DNA of 64,000 nucleotides. It comes from Clostridium simiarum (GTDB lineage: Bacteria > Bacillota > Clostridia > Clostridiales > Clostridiaceae). The stretch lies in contig NZ_JAHLQL010000001.1 in assembly GCF_018919175.1 (NCBI RefSeq), positions 310,001 through 374,000 on the forward strand, read 5' to 3'. This document shows, in pieces, positions 18,192-27,128 of this stretch. The notes beneath the pieces are model-generated. The model was not told the origin of the DNA. It searched no databases and was given only the letters and a program-made list of their open reading frames with translations. Each line of letters opens with the position of its first letter. Position 1 is the first letter of the stretch. The translations under genes were made by a program, and so were the position numbers.

Positions 18192-19355
18192 ATGTTAAAC
18201 TTTAATTTTTGTAACCCTACAAGAATGATATTTGGTAAAAATACCATATCATCTTTGGGAGAACAAATTTCTAAGGAAGGATTAAAAAAGGTAATACTTC
18301 TATATGGTAAAGGATCTATATTTAAAAATGGGGTTTATGATGAAGCTATATCATCCCTTAAAGAAAACAATATTGAATACGTAGAATTATCTGGAATAAA
18401 ACCAAATCCGGTTTTATCAAAGGTAAGAGAAGCTATTGGTTTAATGAGAGAGAATGAAGTAGAAGCCATAGTAGCCATAGGTGGAGGAAGCACAATAGAT
18501 ACAGCAAAGGCTGCATCAGCAGGATTCTATTATGAGGGAGATGTATGGGATCTATTTGAAGGAAAGGCTGTACCTAAAAAGGCCTTACCTATATTTACTG
18601 TTTTAACTATATCTGCTACTGGTTCAGAGATGAATTCTGGTGGAGTGATTACTAATGAGGATGAAGATAAAAAATGGGGTTTTGGATCACCTCTTTTATA
18701 TCCTAAGGTGTCAATAGTAGATCCTTCAGTACAGTTTTCACTTCCAGATAATCAAACAGTAAATGGGGCTATTGATACCCTAAGCCATGTGTTTGAATTA
18801 TACTTTGATGGAACGAAAAATACAGATATGATGGATGAATTATCTGAAGGAATTATTAGGACTATGATGAAGCATGTTGAAATATTGTTAAAGCATAGAG
18901 AAAATTATGAGTCAAGAGCTGAATTTGCATGGTGTTCTACTCTAGCGCTAAATGGATATAATGGTACTGGAAGAAAGGGAGACTGGGCAAGTCATAATAT
19001 TGAACATTCCCTAAGTGCATTTTATGATATAGCCCATGGAGCTGGTCTTGCTATTATATTCCCAGCTTGGATGAAGTATGTTCAACAATGTGATGTTAAA
19101 AAGTTTGAAAGATTTGCAGAGAAAATATTTAATATTACTGAAGGAACTTCAGAAGAGAAAGGGGCTAAGGCCATAGAGAGGCTTAAAGATTTTTATAAGT
19201 CCTTAGGAGCACCAACTACCTTAAAGGAAATAGGTGTTAATAAAGAAGACCTTCCTAAGTTAGCAGATAATGCTGCAATGAGAGCTCCAATTGGAAGTCT
19301 TAAGAAGTTATATAGGGAAGATATCTTAAGTATATATGAAATAGCCTATGAATAG
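18192..19355 (+). CDS. Iron-containing alcohol dehydrogenase (NAD(P)H-dependent butanol dehydrogenase-like)
   Basis: A 387-residue group III alcohol dehydrogenase. The N-terminus NPTRMIFGKNTISSLGEQI and the nucleotide motif AIGGGSTIDTAKAASAG (about residues 95-111) are typical of the butanol dehydrogenase/YqhD group. The metal site is formed by the Asp in NGAIDTLSHVFE and histidines in SHNIEHSLSAFYDIAHGAGL. It reduces aldehydes such as butyraldehyde to alcohols during fermentation; the exact substrate is inferred. The ATG follows AGAGGAGG. Confidence 0.9.
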   Translation: MLNFNFCNPTRMIFGKNTISSLGEQISKEGLKKVILLYGKGSIFKNGVYDEAISSLKENNIEYVELSGIKPNPVLSKVREAIGLMRENEVEAIVAIGGGSTIDTAKAASAGFYYEGDVWDLFEGKAVPKKALPIFTVLTISATGSEMNSGGVITNEDEDKKWGFGSPLLYPKVSIVDPSVQFSLPDNQTVNGAIDTLSHVFELYFDGTKNTDMMDELSEGIIRTMMKHVEILLKHRENYESRAEFAWCSTLALNGYNGTGRKGDWASHNIEHSLSAFYDIAHGAGLAIIFPAWMKYVQQCDVKKFERFAEKIFNITEGTSEEKGAKAIERLKDFYKSLGAPTTLKEIGVNKEDLPKLADNAAMRAPIGSLKKLYREDILSIYEIAYE

Positions 19356-19386
19356 AATTAAAATATTGAAGTTAACATAAACAGTT

Positions 19387-19424
19387 TCAAAAGTTAAAGG
19401 GGGCAAGCCATCTTTAACTTTTGA
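19387..19424 (+). other. 13-bp hairpin without T tract
   Basis: TCAAAAGTTAAAG (19387-19399) pairs perfectly with CTTTAACTTTTGA (19412-19424). It follows the alcohol dehydrogenase stop by 31 bases. No U-run follows, so it may stabilise the mRNA end rather than terminate. Confidence 0.5.
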
Positions 19425-19464
19425 TTAAAAGAAATATGCCAGTCTTCCTTAGATAATATTAGAA

Positions 19465-19512
19465 AAATAAAACAGGGCATCTCATAATAAAAAGAGAATG
19501 CCCTTATTTTAT
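19465..19512. terminator. Probable bidirectional terminator
   Basis: AATAAAACAGGGCAT pairs with ATGCCCTTATTTTAT around a loop containing CTC/GAG. It lies between the alcohol dehydrogenase gene and the convergent small membrane protein gene. Confidence 0.75.
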
Positions 19513-19534
19513 AAAGTATTCTAGAAACAGGCTT

Positions 19535-19879
19535 TTATACAGACTTTTCATTTTTTCTAGAAAATATTAATGAGCTTATGATTATAAGAGCTAGGTAGAT
19601 AAAAGGAATAAATATGCTTAAAAGTGTAGAGTTCATAAAGAATTTTAGGTATATGAAGCCTCCTAAGGAAATTATGGTCCAAAACAAGGAAACATAAGAC
19701 ATCTTATTATTAACGTTTCTCCAAAGCTCTGGATTTTTCATGTTTCCTAGTATTGCCTTACTTCTCTCGTCACCCTTTGAGGAAGATATGGCTATAAACT
19801 TGAAATATAAAAAGCATAACAGGGATATTACTCCTATAATCAAAAATATATAAGACATAGAAATACTAGTAATAAACAC
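19535..19879 (-). CDS. Small membrane protein of unknown function
   Basis: A 114-residue protein with three hydrophobic helices (about residues 8-27, 62-80 and 85-105) and a short soluble loop (SSKGDERSKAILGNMKNPEL). The pattern of a short charged loop followed by PELWRNVN and a membrane segment vaguely recalls SdpI/DUF3784 proteins, but this is not a firm match. The start is GTG at 19879, behind GGTGGTGAT. It stands alone, divergent from the LUD gene. Confidence 0.6.
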   Translation of the reverse strand: MFITSISMSYIFLIIGVISLLCFLYFKFIAISSSKGDERSKAILGNMKNPELWRNVNNKMSYVSLFWTIISLGGFIYLKFFMNSTLLSIFIPFIYLALIIISSLIFSRKNEKSV

Positions 19880-20064
19880 ATAATCACCACCAATAATATT
19901 TATAAATTTAGTATTTCCATTAACTTAAAGGTTAATACATTGCTATTAATTTTATTAATAGATTAATAATAAAATTAGTTTCTATTAAATTTTCATAATT
20001 TACAATTTAAACTTTACATATTATGTATGAGTTATAAAATTAATATTTAAATAGGAGGATTAAT

Positions 20065-20706
20065 ATGGATAATGTTAAATTATGGCATAATGAAACTGTT
20101 GGACTTAGGGTTATAGAAGCTTTGAAAAAGAATGGCTTTAAGGCTGCTTATTTAAAAAGTTCCAAGGAGGCAAGAGATTACGTAGGTAAAGAAATAGAAC
20201 CTGGAATGGAGGTAGCCTTTGGAGGTTCAATGACAATTAAATCTTTAGGAATACAGGAATTAGCCAAAGAAAAGAATGCCATCATATTAGATCACGGGGA
20301 TTCTAATTTAAGTTCTGAAGAAAGATTAAAGGTTATGAGGAAAGAGCTTACCAGTGATTTGTTTTTAAGTAGCTCTAATGCAGTTACTATTAATGGAGAG
20401 TTAGTAAATATAGATGGGGCTGGTAACAGGGTAGCAGCAATTACCTTTGGACCTAAAAAGGTTATATTAGTAGTAGGAATAAATAAGATTACGGAGAATT
20501 TGGATTCCGCTTTTCAAAGGCTGAAATTGATAGCTTGTCCTCAAAATAACAAGAGATTAAATAAAGATAATCCCTGTACAAAAGTTGGATATTGCGTGGA
20601 GTGTAATTCAGACAGTAGGATATGTAGGATTTACTCTGTAATAAAGAGAAAACCTTCTGCATCAGATATAACAGTAGTTATAGTAGGAGAAAATTTAGGA
20701 TATTAG
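20065..20706 (+). CDS. LUD domain (LutC/YkgG-like) lactate utilization protein
   Basis: A 213-residue single-domain LUD protein. Diagnostic stretches are EPGMEVAFGGSMTIKSLGI (about 50-68), LFLSSSNAVTINGELVNIDG followed by AGNRVAAITFGPKKVILVVG, and a C-terminal cysteine cluster in CTKVGYCVECNSDSRIC. The cysteines may bind metal or a cluster. LUD proteins of this short type are common in clostridia as standalone genes, and their role is not proven. The ATG follows AGGAGG. Confidence 0.85.
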   Translation: MDNVKLWHNETVGLRVIEALKKNGFKAAYLKSSKEARDYVGKEIEPGMEVAFGGSMTIKSLGIQELAKEKNAIILDHGDSNLSSEERLKVMRKELTSDLFLSSSNAVTINGELVNIDGAGNRVAAITFGPKKVILVVGINKITENLDSAFQRLKLIACPQNNKRLNKDNPCTKVGYCVECNSDSRICRIYSVIKRKPSASDITVVIVGENLGY

Positions 20707-20805
20707 ACATAATAAATGCTTTTTAATGTTAAAATATAATGGTAGATGTTTACATTGAAAAGTATAATTTTTAGTGATAAGCTTATTATGAATAGATAGT
20801 ATTAT

Positions 20806-20963
20806 TTAATATAGATTATATAAGGGAATGCGGTTTTAATCCGCAGCAGCCCCCGCTACTGTAAGCATGGACAAATGATATTTATGCCACCGGAAGTTTT
20901 CTGGGAAGGCTATCAAGAGGAAGAAGTGCCAGCCAGGATATCTTATATGATCTATGATATTAA
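20806..20963 (+). ncRNA. Cobalamin (adenosylcobalamin) riboswitch aptamer
   Basis: The P1 stem is formed by TTAATATAGATTATATAAG (20806-20824) with 20942-20963. Inside are the conserved segments AATCCGCAGCAGCCCCCGC, CTACTGTAAG, ATGCCACCGG, CTGGGAAGG and the B12 box GAAGTGCCAGCCAGGAT. These are the standard order and sequences of the cobalamin riboswitch. It lies about 150 bases upstream of the ECF transporter operon, so it should shut the operon off when B12 is plentiful. Confidence 0.95.
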
Positions 20964-20984
20964 GTTACCTTCGGAGGGAAGGTA

Positions 20985-21037
20985 AAGATTTATAAGTAAT
21001 GAATCTTTGCCGAACTTTTAAAGTTCGGCTTTCTTTT
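20985..21037 (+). terminator. Riboswitch expression platform: regulated terminator
   Basis: A strong stem GCCGAACTT (21009-21017) with AAGTTCGGC (21021-21029) is followed by TTTCTTTT. Just before it, AAAGATT pairs with AATCTTT (20985-21008). TTACCTTC/GAAGGTAA (about 20965-20985) is a further hairpin next to the aptamer. The set looks like a transcription-termination platform for the cobalamin aptamer. Confidence 0.85.
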
Positions 21038-21113
21038 GCCATAATAAAGATTTTCTATACAAAGAAAGAAATTCTTTTATTTGAAATTTTATTTTAAAGG
21101 ATGGTGTAATTTG

Positions 21114-21965
21114 TTGAAAAAATACCATACCATGACCACAGTTTTAGTGAATTTAATTATGATGTTTATGGTTCTTTTAACTAATAACATGATTATCTTA
21201 ACAGCCATATTTATTTGGAATTTAACTATAGCTTATGTGTATAGAGGATTTTTAAAATATAAAAAAATTATGCCATATTTTCTATCTTTATCACTTATGA
21301 CTTTAATTATTAATTCACTTTTTGTAGAAGCTGGTACTGTAGAGATCTTTAAAATTTTTGGTAAGGTTGTAACCTTAGAAGTTATGCTATACGGAATTAT
21401 AATGAGTTATAAAATACTTATAGTTATAGTCTTATTTATTTCTTTAGAACTTATGATGGATTCAGATAAAGCTGTTTCTTATTTTTCCCAAAAAATGCCT
21501 AAAACTTCTTTGATGATGTTAATTGGCATTAAACTAATCCCAAATATGGAGAATAGGCTTAATAATCTTAAAGATATCTATACTATTAGAGGATTGAATT
21601 ATGAAGAAAAAGGTATGAAAAACAGAATAAATAATGCAGTTCCCATATTATCAATTTTACTTGAAGATTCCCTAGAAGGTTCCTTTGATATAGCAGAGGC
21701 TTCCTATGTTAAAAGAGCTTTAAGAAAAAATAGAGGCGTGTATAAAAAAGAGAAATATTATCCAAGAGATATATTAATTTGTACTTTAGCCATAATAAGT
21801 TTTATAGGATACTTAATTTTTAGCAAATACTACAAGATTAATTTTGATATTTATAGCGATTTTAAAGACTTACGTATGATTTCTATACAGTCTATCATTT
21901 TAGCACTGCTTATATTAAGTATTTCTTTAATAAGCTTTGTTCACATAAAAGATAGCACTATTTAG
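21114..21965 (+). CDS. ECF transporter T component (EcfT/CbiQ family)
   Basis: A 283-residue membrane protein with several N-terminal helices, a long cytoplasmic coupling region and further C-terminal helices. The coupling region holds LIGIKLIPNMENRLNNLKDI followed by YTIRGLNYEEKG and EASYVKRALRKNRG, where EcfT proteins keep their Arg/Ala/Gly coupling motifs for the ATPases. An in-frame TTG at 21081 has no ribosome binding site. TTG at 21111/21114 follows AAGGATGGTG, so 21114 is chosen. It is the first gene under the cobalamin riboswitch. In the complex it couples ATP hydrolysis to the substrate-binding S subunit. Confidence 0.85.
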   Translation: MKKYHTMTTVLVNLIMMFMVLLTNNMIILTAIFIWNLTIAYVYRGFLKYKKIMPYFLSLSLMTLIINSLFVEAGTVEIFKIFGKVVTLEVMLYGIIMSYKILIVIVLFISLELMMDSDKAVSYFSQKMPKTSLMMLIGIKLIPNMENRLNNLKDIYTIRGLNYEEKGMKNRINNAVPILSILLEDSLEGSFDIAEASYVKRALRKNRGVYKKEKYYPRDILICTLAIISFIGYLIFSKYYKINFDIYSDFKDLRMISIQSIILALLILSISLISFVHIKDSTI

Positions 21966-21980
21966 AAAGGAACAATAAAA

Positions 21981-23672
21981 ATGAATCATATTAACATAGA
22001 AAATTTAGATTATACATATCCTAATGCAGAAAAAAGCTCTCTTAAGGATATAAATTTATCTATAGAAAAGGGAGAGTTTGTTTTAATAATTGGTAAATCT
22101 GGATCTGGTAAGTCTACTTTAGCTAAATGTATAGCAGGTACTATACCAAATTTTTATGGAGGAACATTAAAGGGGAAATTAGAAATTGAGGGTATAGGAT
22201 ATATTGATAAAAGGTCAAGTAATCAATTAAGAAGTATATCTATGGTTTTTCAGGATCCTGAGAGGCAGTTAGTTATGAATAAAGTGCATAGGGAAATAGC
22301 TTTTGGACTTGAAAATTTAGGGTTAAGTACAGAAGAAATCAATAGAAGGGTATGGGAAACACTTCAATTTTGTAATTTATTAGATTTAGCTAAAAGGGAT
22401 ATAAAAACTTTATCAGGAGGACAAAAGCAAAAGGTAGCTATTGCTTCTGCCTTGGCTATGATGGATGATTGCATAATATTAGATGAACCTATATCTCAAC
22501 TAGATCCATCCTCCGCAGAAGAAATTATAAATCTTACAAAAAAAATAAATGAAGAGTTAGGAATAACAGTTATAGTAATAGAGCAGAGAATTGAAAAATG
22601 GCTAGAACTTTCAGACAAGGTGATTTTTATGAAGAATGGAGCTATAGACTTTAATGGAGAGCCAAAGGATTTTTATGGTAGCTCTTATTATGGCTTTATG
22701 CCATCCTATATAAAGATTTTAAAGTACATGAAGATTGAAAGTTATCCCAAGAATTTTAAAGATGCTAGGGTTTTAATTGAAAATAAATTTGGGTTAATAG
22801 ATATAAAAGAAGATAATCTCTATTATGAAAAACAAGAGAAAGGAATTCCAAAGGGAATTTTAAAAAGAATATTTTCAAAAGAGGAAAAAGAACAATATGA
22901 AATATCAATTCAGGAGATGAAGGTTTTTTATAAGGATTATTTAGCTTTAAAATCCATAAATTTAGATATAAAGCAAGGGGATTTTTGTTGTTTACTTGGA
23001 CCTAATGGAGCAGGAAAATCTACGCTTTTTAAAGCCATTATGAATTTAACTGAGTATAAGGGAACTATAAAATTTCAAGGTAAGGAAATAAAATCTTGGG
23101 ACAAAAGAGACCTTTATAAAAATATTGCTTATGTATCTCAAAATCCTAATGATTATATATCTAAAGACACGGTTTATAATGAAATTAAATTTACCTTAGA
23201 TAACTATGGTATAAGCAATGAAGAAAAAATAAAAGAAATAATGATAAGTTTGAACTTAACTCATTTAAAAGATAAAAATCCTAGAGATATAAGTGGGGGA
23301 GAAAGACAAAGATTAGCTATTGCTACAATGCTGGTATTGGAACCTAAAGTGATTTTGTTAGATGAGCCCACTAGAGGATTAGATAATGAAAATAAAGAAA
23401 ATTTATCAAGGATATTAAAGCATATTAATGAATCAGGAATTACAATAATTTTAATAACTCATGATATGGATTTTGCTGCAAGTTGCGGCAGGAATTTTTT
23501 ATTGTTATTTAATGGAGAATTAATTTCTAAGGGTTCATTACAGCAAGCATTTAAAGAAGGCTTTTATTATACCACAACAGTGCATAAGTTATTTACTAAT
23601 GTACAAAAAAATATTTTTAATATAGAAGATGTTAAAAATATTTACCAAAACTCTTTAAGGAGAGAACTATGA
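21981..23672 (+). CDS. ECF transporter double ATPase (fused EcfA-EcfA')
   Basis: A 563-residue protein with two complete ABC ATPase domains. The first has Walker A GKSGSGKST (38-46), signature LSGGQKQKVAIASAL and Walker B CIILDEP. The second has GPNGAGKST (340-348), ISGGERQRLAIATML and VILLDEPTRGLD. Most ECF systems use two separate ATPase genes; the fusion is of the YkoD/CbrU-like type. The link between domains (about 245-310) is charged and poorly conserved. It starts 15 bases after ecfT and overlaps the S-component gene by 4 bases (ATGA). Confidence 0.92.
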   Translation: MNHINIENLDYTYPNAEKSSLKDINLSIEKGEFVLIIGKSGSGKSTLAKCIAGTIPNFYGGTLKGKLEIEGIGYIDKRSSNQLRSISMVFQDPERQLVMNKVHREIAFGLENLGLSTEEINRRVWETLQFCNLLDLAKRDIKTLSGGQKQKVAIASALAMMDDCIILDEPISQLDPSSAEEIINLTKKINEELGITVIVIEQRIEKWLELSDKVIFMKNGAIDFNGEPKDFYGSSYYGFMPSYIKILKYMKIESYPKNFKDARVLIENKFGLIDIKEDNLYYEKQEKGIPKGILKRIFSKEEKEQYEISIQEMKVFYKDYLALKSINLDIKQGDFCCLLGPNGAGKSTLFKAIMNLTEYKGTIKFQGKEIKSWDKRDLYKNIAYVSQNPNDYISKDTVYNEIKFTLDNYGISNEEKIKEIMISLNLTHLKDKNPRDISGGERQRLAIATMLVLEPKVILLDEPTRGLDNENKENLSRILKHINESGITIILITHDMDFAASCGRNFLLLFNGELISKGSLQQAFKEGFYYTTTVHKLFTNVQKNIFNIEDVKNIYQNSLRREL

Positions 23673-24355
23673 AAAAGTTCATAATTATATTATCTATGTT
23701 TCCGCCATTTTTAATGAGCATTATAACTTTTAAACTAAAGGACTATGACAAATTGTCTTTTTACTTAACTCTTTATGTAATAGTAACTTTGGTAATAAAC
23801 TATTTATACTTTGAAAAAAGTAATAAAGGTACAAAGGAGGTGGCGTTGATTGCCACATTAAGTGCTATTGCAGCTATTAGTAGGGTACCTTTTACAGGTA
23901 TTCCAAATGTGCAACCTACCACATTCTTGGTAGCACTTTCAGGTTTAGTATTTGGAAGTTACGAAGGATTTTTAATAGGTAGTACTGCAGGGTTTATATC
24001 CAATATATTTATAGGGCAAGGACCATGGACTCCTTGGCAAATGATGGCCTGGGCTCTTATTGGATGGATTTCAGGTATCATGGGAGTTAAAAATAAAAAA
24101 CCATCTATAGAAATTTTTGCTTTGCTTTGCTTTATTTATGGTTTTGCCTTTGATTGGATAATGAATATATGGCATGTTATAGGTTTTATAAGGCCTATTA
24201 ACTGGAAGACCATATTAGTTGCTTACGCAAGAGGTTTACCTTTTGATGTATTGCATGCTGTAGGAAACTTTATATTTGTTTTAGTATTTTATAATAAATT
24301 CTATAATGTACTAAAAAGATATAAAGACAGGCTTCGATATACCTATATTAAATAA
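23669..24355 (+). CDS. cbrT: ECF transporter S component, CbrT-like (cobalamin)
   Basis: A 228-residue membrane protein. Two N-terminal helices precede the S-component core, which begins EVALIATLSAIAAISRVPFT and continues IPNVQPTTFLVALSGLVFGS, GSTAGFISNIFIGQGPWTPW and MMAWALIGW. NVQPTTF and GQGPWTPWQM are hallmarks of the CbrT group. CbrT from Lactobacillus delbrueckii is an ECF S component for cobalamin. The cobalamin riboswitch and DUF4430 neighbours independently support B12 or a corrinoid as the substrate. Translation is coupled to the ATPase gene. Confidence 0.82.
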   Translation: MKKFIIILSMFPPFLMSIITFKLKDYDKLSFYLTLYVIVTLVINYLYFEKSNKGTKEVALIATLSAIAAISRVPFTGIPNVQPTTFLVALSGLVFGSYEGFLIGSTAGFISNIFIGQGPWTPWQMMAWALIGWISGIMGVKNKKPSIEIFALLCFIYGFAFDWIMNIWHVIGFIRPINWKTILVAYARGLPFDVLHAVGNFIFVLVFYNKFYNVLKRYKDRLRYTYIK

Positions 24356-24413
24356 ACTTTATTTAAAAGGGGATATGAATTATTATAAAAAATATTAAAA
24401 TGGAGGGGTTTTA

Positions 24414-26285
24414 ATGAAAAATAAATTAAAAAATAGTTTTAAACATTTAGGTTGCCTTATGGCTTTAATGTTATTGGTACTTCAATTCCATATGCCAATG
24501 GTAGCAAAGGCTTTAGAAGTAAATAGCGAAATAAACATTCGTGTGGAAGGACCTAAGGGAACTATAGCAGAGGGAAAAGAAAAGGGGAATAATGCTTATG
24601 AGGCTTTAACAGATCTTCTTCAAAAGAATAACATAAGTTTTTTAGCTGAAGACAGCCAATATGGAAAGTTTATAAAAGAAATAGATGGAATTAAATCTGG
24701 TGACTTTGGCGGATATGATGGATGGCTATATTATATTAAAAATGGTACAAAGGTTGAAAGTGCTAGCGTAGGTATAGATAGCTATGAGTTAAAAGAAGGT
24801 GACAACATAGTTGTTTACTATGGAGAGTTTAATACTCCATATGTAAATTTAATTCAATTTAATCCTGAAATAGTTAAAGAAAATGAAAGTTTTGAAATGA
24901 TATTTTCTTATAAAAACTTTGATTTTATGACAAACAAGGATGTAATAACTCCTATAGCTGGAGGGAAGGTGCTTGTTGATAATAAGGAATATGTAACAGA
25001 TGAAACTGGAAAAATAGTCATAGATAGCTTAACTAAGGGAGAACATCAGTATAGCATAAGTGGATATGAAGAAAACCAACTTCCTAAGGTAATAAAAGAT
25101 AGAGGGAAATTTACTATAGATAATGTAAACAAGCCTCTAGTATATTTTAATGATGATAATTCTGTAGTTAAAGAAGAGGACAAGACTCCAAAGGACATAG
25201 AAAAAGAATTAGAAATAACATTAAATTATATTAAGAAGAACTCTTCTAATCCTTGGGCAGCTTTAGCTTTAAATAAGTATGGTATTAAAGCTGATGAAGG
25301 TTTTTTAAAGCCTTCTATTGAAGATATAAAATCCCAAGGAATAAAAGAAATGTCACCTACAGAGTTAGAAACAATATCAATTGCACTTACAGCATTAGGG
25401 TATTCACCTTATGATTTCTTAGGGCATAACCTAGTAGAAGAATTATATAGTAGAAATTTAGAAGACTTTTACAATAACGAAGTGGCTTTTGCACTATTAG
25501 CATACAATTATTTAAACATAAATGATAATTATAAAATAGGAGAAAAGCAATTAATAGAAGCTTTACTAAACTCAAAGCTTTCTTATGAAGTTGAAGGGAA
25601 GAAATTGACAGGTTGGACATGGTATGGGGAAAAGATAGATCCAGATATGACAGCAGTAGTGATTAGTGCATTATCACCATATTATAGAGGAAAAGAAGTA
25701 GAAGGTATAAATAATAAACAGCTAAAGGATTCCTTAGATAATGCTGTAGATAGTTTATCCTTAATGCAAAATTCAAGGGGAGATATCATAGGGCAATATG
25801 GACCAGCTAGTGAAACCAATTCTTTTGCTATAGTTGCTTTAACTTCTTTAGGAATAGATCCAGAGGGAAATAACTTTACAAAGGAAAATGGAGATTTGGT
25901 ATCAGCTTTATTATCCTACAAGGGTGATAACGGACAGTATAATCATGATGACAACACTAAAAATAATTACCTTTCTACAGAAGAAGCACTAAGAGCTCTA
26001 ATAAGTCTTGATGGTTTTAAAAATAACGGATTCTATGACTATTATAAGGGAGCTGTGGATGCAAAAACTTTGCCAGCTTATAAAATAGAAGAAAGCAAGG
26101 AGAATAATGAGGTTGATAAAGATAATGAGGTTAAAGAGGAAGATTCAAAAGCTATAGATAATACTAGTAAAGTTGAAATCATAAAAGAATCTAAGTTACC
26201 GAAAACTGGGTCTTTATTTAACTTTTCTTCTATGATGGTTTTAGCATTTGCTTCCATTGCCATAGGAGTTAAAAGAATTAAATAA
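24414..26285 (+). CDS. LPxTG-anchored transcobalamin-like surface protein (DUF4430 plus alpha/alpha toroid)
   Basis: A 623-residue surface protein. It has a signal peptide (about 1-33, cleavage near AKA|LEV). A DUF4430/transcobalamin C-terminal-like beta domain (about 39-138) contains GGYDGWLYYIKNG at 99-111. An Ig-like stretch with GGKVLVDNKEYVTDETG (about 175-245) follows. A helical repeat region at 262-560 looks like a terpenoid-cyclase-type toroid (NPWAALALNKYG, TELETISIALTALGYSPYDF, DPDMTAVVISAL, ETNSFAIVALTSLG, STEEALRALISL). The acidic linker leads to LPKTG at 595-599 and a membrane tail. Animal intrinsic factor pairs the same two fold types. Binding of cobalamin at the wall and delivery to the ECF importer is inferred from fold and riboswitch context. 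Confidence 0.85.
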   Translation: MKNKLKNSFKHLGCLMALMLLVLQFHMPMVAKALEVNSEINIRVEGPKGTIAEGKEKGNNAYEALTDLLQKNNISFLAEDSQYGKFIKEIDGIKSGDFGGYDGWLYYIKNGTKVESASVGIDSYELKEGDNIVVYYGEFNTPYVNLIQFNPEIVKENESFEMIFSYKNFDFMTNKDVITPIAGGKVLVDNKEYVTDETGKIVIDSLTKGEHQYSISGYEENQLPKVIKDRGKFTIDNVNKPLVYFNDDNSVVKEEDKTPKDIEKELEITLNYIKKNSSNPWAALALNKYGIKADEGFLKPSIEDIKSQGIKEMSPTELETISIALTALGYSPYDFLGHNLVEELYSRNLEDFYNNEVAFALLAYNYLNINDNYKIGEKQLIEALLNSKLSYEVEGKKLTGWTWYGEKIDPDMTAVVISALSPYYRGKEVEGINNKQLKDSLDNAVDSLSLMQNSRGDIIGQYGPASETNSFAIVALTSLGIDPEGNNFTKENGDLVSALLSYKGDNGQYNHDDNTKNNYLSTEEALRALISLDGFKNNGFYDYYKGAVDAKTLPAYKIEESKENNEVDKDNEVKEEDSKAIDNTSKVEIIKESKLPKTGSLFNFSSMMVLAFASIAIGVKRIK

Positions 26286-26301
26286 TTTAGAAGGTGATAA
26301 T

Positions 26302-27006
26302 TTGAAAAAAAAATTACCTATTTTTATAATAGTTATTTTAATTAGTGTTGGAGCTTTATTATTTTCAAGATTTTTAATTAATGATAATAGGTTAGGGGTA
26401 AAAGAAGAAAAATATGAAGACTCTTCTATTTCTACCCTCATAGAAAAATCAGAAGAGAACAATGATAAAGTGGAAGAAATTAAAGAAGAGTCAACAGAAG
26501 ATAAAAATAGTAATACTGAAAATGAAAAAAGTAGTAGCCTTGTTAAGGAAGAGCCTAATAAGGTTGTAGATAAGAACTTAGAATCTAATGTAGCCTCTGC
26601 AAAGGTTACTAATGAAAACAATAAAAACTATGAAAGTGAAGCAAAGGCTATTACTGAAAGTAAGCCTTTAGAAAAACCTAAAGAACCAGAAAAAAAACAG
26701 GAGCCAAATGTAAGAATATTAGATGAGGCTAATGGAACTAACATAATTTCTGACTATGTGCAAATCGAAGGTAAGACTGTAGAAGATGCTACTAAGGAGA
26801 TATTAAATAAAAACTCTATAAATTATGTAGTTAAAGCTGGATATTTTTCAAGCATTTCAGGTATTAAGGAAAGATCAGCAGGAAAAGCCAGTGGCTGGTG
26901 CTACTATGTTAATGGAAACAAACCAGGGGTTGGAGCTTCAGCTTATGTGTTAAAGGCAGGAGATAAACTAACATGGAAATTCTTAAAAGATGGAATTAAT
27001 GACTAA
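26302..27006 (+). CDS. Membrane-tethered DUF4430 (transcobalamin C-terminal-like) protein
   Basis: A 234-residue protein with a TTG start behind AAGGTGAT. Residues 5-25 are a signal anchor with no clear cleavage site or lipobox. Residues about 33-135 are a low-complexity Glu/Lys/Ser/Asn linker long enough to span the wall. Residues about 155-230 are a DUF4430 domain with SGWCYYVNGNKPGVGASAY and AGDKLTWKF. It starts 17 bases after the LPxTG protein gene and is the last gene of the riboswitch operon. It may pass corrinoid between wall protein and ECF complex; this is inference. Confidence 0.82.
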   Translation: MKKKLPIFIIVILISVGALLFSRFLINDNRLGVKEEKYEDSSISTLIEKSEENNDKVEEIKEESTEDKNSNTENEKSSSLVKEEPNKVVDKNLESNVASAKVTNENNKNYESEAKAITESKPLEKPKEPEKKQEPNVRILDEANGTNIISDYVQIEGKTVEDATKEILNKNSINYVVKAGYFSSISGIKERSAGKASGWCYYVNGNKPGVGASAYVLKAGDKLTWKFLKDGIND

Positions 27007-27077
27007 TTCTGTATAGAAACAGGTTTATATCTATTGAATAAGGATTTTAAATGCTATATAATTTAATTAAGAATTTG

Positions 27078-27103
27078 GCTTCAGTGTCTTAGGGTGCTGA
27101 AGC
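27078..27103 (+). terminator. Weak hairpin at the end of the cobalamin operon
   Basis: GCTTCAG (27078-27084) pairs with CTGAAGC (27097-27103), but only TAAATTATT follows. It may end the ECF/DUF4430 transcript, though without a good T tract. Confidence 0.35.
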
Positions 27104-27128
27104 TAAATTATTAAAAGGGGGGATTTTT

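Noticed and set aside
26241..26621. Minus-strand 126-codon ORF across the DUF4430 genes
   Set aside because: Ser/Leu/Phe-rich antisense of the Glu/Lys-rich linker; not a gene.
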